Source of the DNA: Sinorhizobium sp.
GTDB lineage: Bacteria > Pseudomonadota > Alphaproteobacteria > Rhizobiales > Rhizobiaceae
Length of the DNA: 6,228 nt
Assembly (NCBI GenBank): GCA_031178305.1
Contig: JAPSJG010000237.1
Span: 1 to 6,228 of the forward strand
Direction of reading: 5' to 3'
The notes under the pieces were generated by a model, which was not told the DNA's origin, did no database searches, and saw nothing but the letters and a program-made list of their open reading frames with translations. Positions 1 through 4,889 of the stretch are shown piece after piece (within the stretch, counting starts at the first letter, position 1; each line of letters begins with the position of its first letter). The position numbers and the translations under genes were made by a program.

Positions 1-1
1 T

Positions 2-1228
2 GCCGAGGTGACCGGGCAGGACCATCTGACCGGCCCGGACGGCACACTGACGCGGATGATCGCGTCCGGTTCGCTTGGCTCGATGATTTTCTGGGGACCG
101 CCGGGCACCGGCAAGACGACGGTTGCGCGGCTACTCTCCGGCGAGGCGGGGCTTGCCTTCGAGCAGATATCTGCGATCTTTTCCGGCGTTGCCGACTTGA
201 AGAAGGTGTTCGATTCCGCTCGTGCCCGTCGCATGTCGGGCCGCCAGACACTGTTGTTCGTCGACGAGATCCACCGCTTCAACCGCGCCCAGCAGGACAG
301 CTTTCTGCCGGTGATGGAAGACGGCACGGTGATCCTGGTCGGTGCCACCACGGAAAATCCGTCATTCGAGCTGAACGCGGCGCTTCTATCGCGGGCGCGC
401 GTGTTGACCTTCAAGCCGCACGACGAGGCGAGCCTCGAGGAGTTGCTGAAGCGCGCCGAGATGGCCGAGAACAGGGCGCTGCCGCTCGACGAGGACGCCC
501 GCGCAAGCCTCGTTCGGATGGCTGATGGTGACGGCCGCGCCGTACTGACGCTTGCCGAAGAGGTCTGGCGCGCGGCCCGCAAGGACGAGGTTTTCGACGC
601 GGCGGCGCTCCAGGATATCGTCCAGCGCCGTGCGCCGGTCTACGACAAGAGCCAGGACGGGCATTACAACCTGATCTCGGCACTGCACAAGTCCGTTCGC
701 GGCTCCGACCCGGATGCGGCGCTCTATTATCTCTGCCGCATGTTAGACGCCGGCGAGGATCCTCTCTATATCGGCCGGCGGCTCGTTCGCATGGCAGTCG
801 AGGATATCGGCCTTGCCGACCCACAGGCGCTGGTGGTCTGCAATGCGGCCAAGGATGCCTATGATTATCTCGGCTCGCCGGAGGGCGAACTGGCGCTGGC
901 GCAGGCTTGCGTCTATATCGCCACCGCGCCGAAGTCGAACGCGATCTATACCGCCTACAAAGCGGCAATGCGGGCGGCGAAGGAACACGGGTCGCTCTTG
1001 CCGCCGAAGCACATTCTGAACGCCCCGACAAAGCTCATGAAAGGGGAGGGCTACGGCGAAGGCTATCGCTACGACCATGACGAGCCGGATGCCTTTTCCG
1101 GGCAGGATTATTTCCCTGAGAAAATGGGCCGGAAAACTTTTTACGACCCTCCGGAACGCGGTTTCGAACGGGATATCCGCAAGCGGCTCGAATGGTGGGC
1201 GAAACTCCGTCGCGAACGGAGTTCGTGA
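2..1228 (+). CDS. rarA: Replication-associated recombination protein A, AAA+ ATPase (5' partial)
   Basis: RarA (MgsA; WRNIP1/Mgs1 family) is a cytoplasmic AAA+ ATPase, related to clamp loaders, that acts at stalled replication forks. The reading frame is open to the left edge: codons before the GTG at 8 read Ala-Glu, continuing the conserved stretch AEVTGQDHL, so that GTG is an internal valine and roughly 30 N-terminal residues lie outside the window. Numbering from this valine: Walker A GPPGTGKT at 30-37, Walker B LLFVDE at 82-87 followed by IHRFN, sensor-1 region GATTENP at 112-118 with Asn117, and the arginine-finger motif SRAR at 128-131. The C-terminal half, from about 200, matches the MgsA oligomerisation domain (DKSQDGHYNLISALHKS, then YIGRRLVRMAVEDIGLADP). 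All ATPase motifs are intact and the C-terminus has normal length. The family is clear; its exact substrate in this host is inferred. Confidence 0.97.
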   Translation, partial: AEVTGQDHLTGPDGTLTRMIASGSLGSMIFWGPPGTGKTTVARLLSGEAGLAFEQISAIFSGVADLKKVFDSARARRMSGRQTLLFVDEIHRFNRAQQDSFLPVMEDGTVILVGATTENPSFELNAALLSRARVLTFKPHDEASLEELLKRAEMAENRALPLDEDARASLVRMADGDGRAVLTLAEEVWRAARKDEVFDAAALQDIVQRRAPVYDKSQDGHYNLISALHKSVRGSDPDAALYYLCRMLDAGEDPLYIGRRLVRMAVEDIGLADPQALVVCNAAKDAYDYLGSPEGELALAQACVYIATAPKSNAIYTAYKAAMRAAKEHGSLLPPKHILNAPTKLMKGEGYGEGYRYDHDEPDAFSGQDYFPEKMGRKTFYDPPERGFERDIRKRLEWWAKLRRERSS

Positions 1229-1231
1229 GGT

Positions 1232-1251
1232 CTGCCCTTTCCGCAGGGCAG
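1232..1251 (+). terminator. Possible terminator hairpin after rarA
   Basis: A perfect 7-bp stem, CTGCCCT (1232-1238) with AGGGCAG (1245-1251), encloses a 6-nt loop and starts 3 bases after the rarA stop. No T-tract follows, so it is at best a weak intrinsic terminator or an mRNA 3'-end stabiliser. A second, looser stem (TGCCGG 1255-1260 with CCGGCA 1275-1280) follows directly. Confidence 0.3.
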
Positions 1252-1267
1252 GCTTGCCGGCCTGTGC

Positions 1268-1298
1268 CTTGCCGCCGGCATCAGGCCTGTTGCATAGA
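1268..1298 (+). promoter_or_regulatory. Possible sigma-70-type promoter for the riboswitch-sugE transcript
   Basis: CTTGCC at 1268-1273 resembles the alphaproteobacterial -35 (CTTGAC). The AT-richer stretch GCATAGAT at 1292-1299 could hold the -10 at a spacing of about 18. A start near 1305 would place the transcript end just before the first riboswitch hairpin (1310), which is the usual layout for this RNA class. The match is by eye and imperfect. Confidence 0.3.
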
Positions 1299-1309
1299 TA
1301 AGCCCGCGA

Positions 1310-1367
1310 TGCAGACGACTGCACGGATCGACAATCTCGACCCGAACCTCCGCGGGGACGACCTCGC
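1310..1367 (+). promoter_or_regulatory. Guanidine-II riboswitch (mini-ykkC RNA)
   Basis: Two hairpins carry the diagnostic ACGR tetraloop. P1: TGCAG (1310-1314), loop ACGA (1315-1318), CTGCA (1319-1323), five perfect pairs. P2: GCGGGG (1352-1357), loop ACGA (1358-1361), CCTCGC (1362-1367), six pairs including one G-U. In both, the loop is closed by a G-C pair, giving gACGAc. The linker is 28 nt, and P2 ends 21 bases before the downstream start codon. In the known class, free guanidinium makes the two loops dock on each other and exposes the ribosome binding site, so the gene is switched on. The downstream gene is a SugE/Gdx homologue, the typical partner, which supports the call independently. 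A third ACGA occurs at 1373-1376, flanked by TCC (1368-1370) and GGA (1378-1380); that small stem could hide the Shine-Dalgarno in the unbound state, which is an inference. Confidence 0.88.
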
Positions 1368-1388
1368 TCCAGACGAAGGAAGTCGGAC

Positions 1389-1622
1389 ATGGCCTGGTTT
1401 GCCCTGCTGCTCGCCGGATTTCTCGAAGTCGGCTGGGCAATTGGTCTCAAATACACGGATGGATTCACGCGATTGATCCCGACGGTGCTCACGGTCGGGT
1501 CAATGGTCCTGAGCGTCGCTCTGCTCGGCATCGTCCTCTTCGCAGAGCCGGCTGGCATCGTCCGCCTCGGCTGCATCAGCCTGATCGTCGCGGGCATTGC
1601 CGGCTTGAAGCTTGCTGCCTGA
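1389..1622 (+). CDS. sugE: SugE/Gdx-type SMR guanidinium exporter with internal in-frame deletion (lacks TM3)
   Basis: Small multidrug resistance family, Gdx (SugE) branch: inner-membrane proton/guanidinium antiporters that work as antiparallel dimers of four-helix subunits. The N-terminus is canonical: MAWFALLLAG, the essential proton/substrate-binding glutamate at Glu13 in FLEVGWAIGLKYTDGF, then TM2 (about 31-46). The C-terminus is also canonical: IVLFAEPAGIVRLGCISLI and VAGIAGLKLAA (TM4). Family members are about 105 residues; this one has 77. The sequence passes from the end of TM2 (SVALLG, to residue 47) straight to IVLF, so the equivalent of about 28 residues, TM3 with the GTAYAVWTG-type signature and its tryptophan, is absent without a frameshift. 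A Shine-Dalgarno-like AAGGAAG lies at 1376-1382, and ATG at 1389 gives the family start. A guanidine-II riboswitch lies upstream. The remaining three helices are unlikely to form a normal transporter, so it may be a decaying gene; family identity is secure, activity doubtful. Confidence 0.85.
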   Translation: MAWFALLLAGFLEVGWAIGLKYTDGFTRLIPTVLTVGSMVLSVALLGIVLFAEPAGIVRLGCISLIVAGIAGLKLAA

Positions 1623-1636
1623 CGGTGCGTAAAGTT

Positions 1637-1653
1637 CCTGCCGTTGCGGCAGG
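1637..1653. terminator. Hairpin between convergent sugE and the Atp12 gene, possible bidirectional terminator
   Basis: CCTGCCG (1637-1643) pairs perfectly with CGGCAGG (1647-1653) around a 3-nt loop, in the 38-bp gap between the two convergent stop codons. Read on the minus strand, the stem is followed by AACTTT, a weak U-tract, so it fits best as the end of the minus-strand operon. On the plus strand no T-run follows. Confidence 0.45.
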
Positions 1654-1660
1654 CGCTGTG

Positions 1661-2443
1661 CTATCTCAGCGCCTCGAGCACGGTTGCGGCGGCTCGCATT
1701 TCCTGCCAGCGATTTTCGCGACGTTGGAACGCTTCTTCATCGGTTCCCCAATGTTCGATCTGCCAGTCTTCGTCGACATGGGCAGCCGCCCAGGCGTCTT
1801 CGGCAGCTAACCGGCCCGAAGCAATGGCGAGGGCCAGCAGAGCAGAGCCTGTAAGCGTCGTGATCGTGTGCAGGCATGCGAGACCGAGCGGCGTCGCGAA
1901 TGCCCGCAGGCCCTCGGCATAGCCCGCGATCGCTTCACGCGGCTGCTCCTGATGGATAACGCCCTCCGCGAGGATGAAGCGGGCGCCGAGCGAATGGGCG
2001 GCCCAGTCGAGAACGGGGTTCCAGATATCGTTCTGCCGCTTGACCAACCCCTCCGGACCGTCGGCGCGGTAGCAGAGAAGGTCGGTGCCGGCGAAGCGTA
2101 GTATGTCGTCGAAGACGGCGCGCTGGTCGAGCGCCACGCCGTCGATCGCGGTGTTGACAAGGCGGGTCACCGGCATGGCGGCCGGATTGATGATGTTGGT
2201 CTGCGCATCCCATTCACCCGCCAGAAGCTCGGCTAGCTTGCGTGTCGGTACCGTCAACGGCCGCTTGGCTGGCGTCCGCACCGTTCGTCCGTCGAGAAGC
2301 ACCGCATGGCCCTCATCCGCTGCGGCGACGCTGACTTCCTTGTAGAAGCGCTTCGCCACGGGTTTTTGCATCTGGATTTGGGCGCGGCGCACGGGGTCCT
2401 CATGGCTGAGCGCGCTCATCAGTTCGTCGCGAATATCAGGCAT
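1661..2443 (-). CDS. ATP12-family F1-ATPase assembly chaperone
   Basis: Atp12 proteins bind the F1 alpha subunit and help assemble the catalytic hexamer of ATP synthase; the family is typical of mitochondria and alphaproteobacteria. The 260-residue product has normal length and the family's signature blocks: KRFYKEVSV (31-39), GHAVLLDGRTVRTP (45-58), the core GEWDAQ (76-81) followed by NPAAMPVTRLVNTAID, FAGTDLLCYRA (117-127), and the C-terminal VDEDWQIEHWGTD (203-215). It is cytoplasmic: no signal peptide or membrane segment. The start at 2443 gives MPDIRDELM and overlaps the end of the upstream HAD gene by 8 bases (GCAAACCATGCCTGA), which suggests translational coupling. The frame stays open further upstream inside the HAD gene, but that extension looks like shadow sequence. 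It is the last gene of a three-gene operon. The sequence shows the family; the role in ATP synthase assembly is taken from the family. Confidence 0.93.
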   Translation of the reverse strand: MPDIRDELMSALSHEDPVRRAQIQMQKPVAKRFYKEVSVAAADEGHAVLLDGRTVRTPAKRPLTVPTRKLAELLAGEWDAQTNIINPAAMPVTRLVNTAIDGVALDQRAVFDDILRFAGTDLLCYRADGPEGLVKRQNDIWNPVLDWAAHSLGARFILAEGVIHQEQPREAIAGYAEGLRAFATPLGLACLHTITTLTGSALLALAIASGRLAAEDAWAAAHVDEDWQIEHWGTDEEAFQRRENRWQEMRAAATVLEALR

Positions 2444-3101
2444 GGTTTGCTTCCATCCATTCGATAATGTCTGTCGGCGCGTGTGCGATGTGGTCGGCAC
2501 CGGCCTTGATCAGTTCGGCGACGCTCGCATAACCCCAGGAGACGCCGAGGGCGCCCGCACCGGCCGACTTTGCCATCTGCATATCATAGATCGCGTCGCC
2601 GATGACGATCGTCTGCCGCGGATCGATGCCCGCTTCCGCGCAGCATTCCATCACCATGGCCGGATGCGGCTTCGAGGGGCAGTCGTCCGCAGTGCGCGAG
2701 ACAAAGAAGAGCCTGTCGAAGCCGTGGGTCTCAACGATGTGGCTAAGCCCGCGTCGCGACTTTCCGGTGACGGCGCCGATCAGCAGCTCGTCCCGGCCGG
2801 CAAGGCTCTGCACCATCTCGGCGATTCCCGGAAAAAGGGCTTCCTGGAAACCCGCTTCGCTGCGCACCGAGGCGAATATGGACTTGTAATGCGCCGTCAT
2901 TGCGGTCGCGCGTCTATCGACCTCGATCTGGCCCATGAGGCGCGCAATCGCGATATCCAGAGTGAGCCCGATGATCGAGCGCGTCGCCTGGGCTTCTGGC
3001 CGGGCAAGTTCGAAAGCTTCGAATGTGCGGGCCATTACTTCGTGGATCAGCGCGGCACTGTCGACCAGCGTGCCGTCGCAATCGAAGAGGATGAGCTTCA
3101 T
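2436..3101 (-). CDS. HAD-superfamily hydrolase, phosphoglycolate phosphatase-like (subfamily IA)
   Basis: A 221-residue soluble phosphatase with all four HAD motifs: motif I FDCDGTLVDS with nucleophile Asp7 and general acid Asp9, motif II around VTGKS (Thr112), motif III CPSKPHP (Lys144), and motif IV VIGDAIYDM (Asp169, Asp173). Residues of roughly 15-85 form the helical C1 cap typical of the Gph/PGMB group, which dephosphorylates small phosphometabolites through an aspartyl-phosphate intermediate. The true substrate cannot be read from sequence. I chose ATG at 3101 (MKLILFDCDG) over the TTG at 3104 because the strong AAGGAGG (3106-3112) is 4 bases from the ATG but only one from the TTG. The ATG overlaps the stop of the upstream pseudouridine synthase by one base (TGATG), and its own end overlaps the Atp12 start, so all three genes are probably coupled in translation. 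Confidence 0.93.
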   Translation of the reverse strand: MKLILFDCDGTLVDSAALIHEVMARTFEAFELARPEAQATRSIIGLTLDIAIARLMGQIEVDRRATAMTAHYKSIFASVRSEAGFQEALFPGIAEMVQSLAGRDELLIGAVTGKSRRGLSHIVETHGFDRLFFVSRTADDCPSKPHPAMVMECCAEAGIDPRQTIVIGDAIYDMQMAKSAGAGALGVSWGYASVAELIKAGADHIAHAPTDIIEWMEANHA

Positions 3102-4093
3102 CAATCCTCCTTGTCTGCAGCGTTCTCGTCGAAGCCGAGCAGGTTCCAGCTTTGCACCATATGAGGCGGGAGGGGCGCAGTGATTTTCAGCCGACCGCCG
3201 TTCGGATGGGGAATATCGATATGCCGGGCATGCAGGTGCAGCCTGTTCTGGATGCCGCCGGGGAAGGTCCAGTTGATATCCGCCTCAAAATATTTCGGAT
3301 CCCCGATGATCGGATGGCCGATATGAGCGGCGTGCACGCGGAGCTGATGAGTGCGGCCGGTATAGGGCTCCATTTCGAGCCAGGCGAGGTTCTGGCCCGC
3401 CTGTTCGACGATCCGATAATAGGAGATCGCGTGGTCGGCACCTTCGTCGCCGTGCTTGGCGATCCGCATGCGGTCGCCGTCCGGCGTCTGCTCCTTGGCG
3501 AGCCATGTCGATATCCGGTCCTCGCGCTTGCGCGGGACGCCCTTTACGAGCGCCCAGTAGACCTTCTTCGTGTCACGCTCGCGGAAGGCGGCGGTCAGTT
3601 GCTGCGCGGCGCCGCGGGTGCGGGCGATAACGAGCACCCCGGACGTGTCCCGGTCCAGCCGGTGCACGAGCCGCGGCTTCTCGCCCTTCTGGTTCGTCCA
3701 GGCCTCGAGCATCTTGTCGATATGGCGGTTGACCCCCGAGCCGCCCTGGACCGCGAGCCCCGCCGGCTTGTTGAGCACGACCACCTTGGCGTCCTCGTGC
3801 AGCACCATGCGCGACAAGAGTTCCGCGTCGGAGGAGTTGCGCAGGTCCCGTCCGGCGATCGGACCGGCTTTCGGGCCTTTCGGATCGACACCGAGCGGGG
3901 GAATACGGATCGTCTGGCCCGGCTGCACGCGCGTGTCGGATTTGGCGCGGGCGCCATCGACACGGATCTGGCCGGAGCGCAGCAGTTTCTGCAGGGGACC
4001 GAAACCGAGCCCTGGATAATGGACCTTGAACCACCGGTCGAGGCGCATGCCCGCCTCGTCGCTGTCCACCTGCCTGTGTTCTATACCTGCCAT
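3101..4093 (-). CDS. RluA-family 23S rRNA pseudouridine synthase (RluC-like)
   Basis: Converts specific uridines of 23S rRNA to pseudouridine; the RluC/RluD subfamily has an N-terminal S4 RNA-binding domain ahead of the catalytic domain. Here S4 spans about residues 16-64 (MRLDRWF, then LLRSGQIRVDGARAK). The catalytic domain has motif I VVLNKPAGLAVQGG (104-117), the catalytic loop RLVHRLDRDTSG (141-152) with nucleophile Asp147, and GRTHQLRVH (246-254). At 330 residues the length is normal. ATG at 4093 (MAGIEHRQVD) is chosen because it leaves about 15 residues before S4, as in relatives. The frame is open another 297 bases upstream to an ATG at 4390, but that stretch is the inverted-repeat element and should not be counted as protein. 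The ribosome binding site before 4093 is weak. It is the first gene of the operon; which uridines it modifies (RluC or RluD type) is not decided by sequence. Confidence 0.92.
   Translation of the reverse strand: MAGIEHRQVDSDEAGMRLDRWFKVHYPGLGFGPLQKLLRSGQIRVDGARAKSDTRVQPGQTIRIPPLGVDPKGPKAGPIAGRDLRNSSDAELLSRMVLHEDAKVVVLNKPAGLAVQGGSGVNRHIDKMLEAWTNQKGEKPRLVHRLDRDTSGVLVIARTRGAAQQLTAAFRERDTKKVYWALVKGVPRKREDRISTWLAKEQTPDGDRMRIAKHGDEGADHAISYYRIVEQAGQNLAWLEMEPYTGRTHQLRVHAAHIGHPIIGDPKYFEADINWTFPGGIQNRLHLHARHIDIPHPNGGRLKITAPLPPHMVQSWNLLGFDENAADKED
3106..3112 (-). promoter_or_regulatory. Strong Shine-Dalgarno for the HAD gene
   Basis: On the minus strand AAGGAGG lies inside the last codons of the pseudouridine synthase gene (Lys-Glu-Asp-stop), 4 bases before the TGATG junction. 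It fixes ATG at 3101 as the HAD start and indicates reinitiation or fresh loading at this overlap. Confidence 0.85.
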
Positions 4094-4128
4094 CTGCCGC
4101 AATCCGCTTGCTGTTCTCCGGCTGGCTT

Positions 4129-4401
4129 TAGAGCCTTTCATGTCTAAATGGAAGCAATTCTGCCTCAGCAGGTTTTCGTCAGGGCAGCGGCGATTGCCGA
4201 AGGCCGTACCCGGAGGTACGGCCGAGGCGAGCCTCTGATCCTGGCGGAAAGATGCCCGGCCCTTCGGGTTGGTTGAAGCGGGCGGCCTGTTTGCTCGGCC
4301 GGCTTGGACGTATGCTTGGGCTACGCCGCGCGCCAGCCGGGCAAACATTCCGCTCCGCTTGAGCCAACAGAATTGGTTCCATTTAGACATGAAGGGCTCT
4401 A
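4129..4401. repeat. 273-bp intergenic element bounded by 34-bp inverted repeats (MITE/RIME-like)
   Basis: The left arm 4129-4162 (TAGAGCCTTTCATGTC... ending CAATTCTG) and the right arm 4368-4401 are reverse complements at 32 of 34 positions; the differences are T/C at arm position 8 and G/C at position 26. Both ends begin TA-GAGCC, so the outermost TA could be a target duplication of the kind left by IS630/mariner-type elements, although TA alone is weak evidence. The interior has further foldable parts: a 9-bp hairpin (4202-4223) and a bulged stem, GTTTGC/CCGGCT (4289-4304) with AGCCGG/GCAAAC (4335-4346). I see no transposase or convincing gene inside; the open frames through it look accidental. 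Size, long terminal inverted repeats, internal palindromes and intergenic position fit a non-autonomous mobile element or a rhizobial intergenic mosaic repeat. Confidence 0.8.
4202..4223. repeat. Perfect 9-bp hairpin inside the inverted-repeat element
   Basis: GGCCGTACC (4202-4210), loop CGGA, GGTACGGCC (4215-4223). No T-run follows on either strand, so it does not look like a simple terminator; it is probably part of the folded structure of the repeat. Confidence 0.7.
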
Positions 4402-4507
4402 GCCCATTGGGGCCAGGTGGGCCAGTCCGGTGAAGGCTGCAGGCATTCGAAAGTCACGATTTGCGATATTCGACATCTACGGCAAAACCCTTCTTTAAGG
4501 CCTCGGC

Positions 4508-4539
4508 CACTATGATCGTGAGAATTCCCTCATATAGTG
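4508..4539 (+). promoter_or_regulatory. Inverted repeat upstream of the DUF1883 gene, possible operator or promoter region
   Basis: CACTAT (4508-4513) is the reverse complement of ATAGTG (4534-4539). Nested inside, TGAG (4519-4522) pairs with CTCA (4529-4532) around AATTCC. The segment is much AT-richer than its surroundings and includes TATAGT (4533-4538), which resembles a -10 box, but no good -35 stands at the right distance. It could be a regulator site or simply the promoter. The rest of 4402-4559 shows nothing I can name. Confidence 0.3.
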
Positions 4540-4559
4540 TAGCTGTCCGTTGCGTGCCG

Positions 4560-4871
4560 ATGACCAAGCGAGCCTTGAACTACACCCACTATGACCTGAA
4601 TGCCCAGAAGGCCGGAACGTGCATCGAGATCACGCTCTCGGCGGTGGCCAACGTTCGGCTGATGAGCGACGTCAACTTCACGCGCTACAAGGAAGCACTC
4701 AAGCACCAGTTTTTTGGTGGTGTCGCGCGGAAGTCGCCGCTCAGGATGACGATTCCGGAGACGGCGCACTGGCATCTGGTGATCGACGCGGAAGGCCATC
4801 ACGGCCTTGCCGAATCGAGCGTAAGGGTCGTGGAGGCTGCCGGGCAGCCGCGGATCCAACCGGCGCGTTGA
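4560..4871 (+). CDS. DUF1883 domain protein
   Basis: A small soluble protein of 103 residues whose body matches DUF1883: NYTHYDL near the start, then VEITL-type CIEITLSAVANVRLMSD, NFTRYKEALKHQFFGGVARKSP and the closing HWHLVIDAEG. The family is of unknown function; some members carry it beside a TIR domain, but none is present here. No signal peptide or membrane segment is visible. The frame is open upstream to a TTG at 4461 and passes an ATG at 4512, but those residues do not look like the family, so ATG at 4560 (MTKRALNYTHYDL) is chosen; no strong Shine-Dalgarno precedes any of the candidates. It stands alone on the plus strand, pointing toward fghA with an 18-bp gap between the two stops. 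The domain call is firm, the start less so, and I propose no function. Confidence 0.82.
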   Translation: MTKRALNYTHYDLNAQKAGTCIEITLSAVANVRLMSDVNFTRYKEALKHQFFGGVARKSPLRMTIPETAHWHLVIDAEGHHGLAESSVRVVEAAGQPRIQPAR

Positions 4872-4889
4872 GAGCGAAGCTTCTCCGTC

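Noticed and set aside
8..10. GTG at 8 as the start of rarA
   Set aside because: The frame is open to the left edge and the preceding codons continue the conserved RarA N-terminal block, so this is an internal valine of a truncated gene.
1255..1280. TGCCGG/CCGGCA stem as a second terminator
   Set aside because: Six pairs around a 14-base loop with no T-run, and it overlaps the candidate promoter; chance is likely in this GC-rich stretch.
743..1597. Long open frame on the minus strand across rarA, the riboswitch and sugE
   Set aside because: It runs antisense to two recognised genes and a structured RNA, and its translation is rich in Arg/Pro without any domain; typical of GC-rich shadow frames.
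3102..3104. TTG at 3104 as the start of the HAD gene
   Set aside because: It is only one base from the AAGGAGG sequence, whereas ATG at 3101 has usable spacing and gives the normal N-terminus MKLILFDCDG.
2442..3164. 240-codon plus-strand open frame opposite the HAD gene
   Set aside because: Antisense shadow; the minus strand has all four HAD motifs.
3152..4147. 331-codon plus-strand open frame opposite the pseudouridine synthase
   Set aside because: Antisense shadow; the minus strand encodes an intact S4 and catalytic domain.
4461..4559. Upstream TTG (4461) or ATG (4512) starts for the DUF1883 protein
   Set aside because: The added residues do not resemble the family and cross the AT-rich inverted repeat; the domain begins right after ATG 4560.
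4870..4889. Terminator between DUF1883 and fghA
   Set aside because: The gap has only the short palindrome GAAGCTTC, which has no loop, and no T-run.
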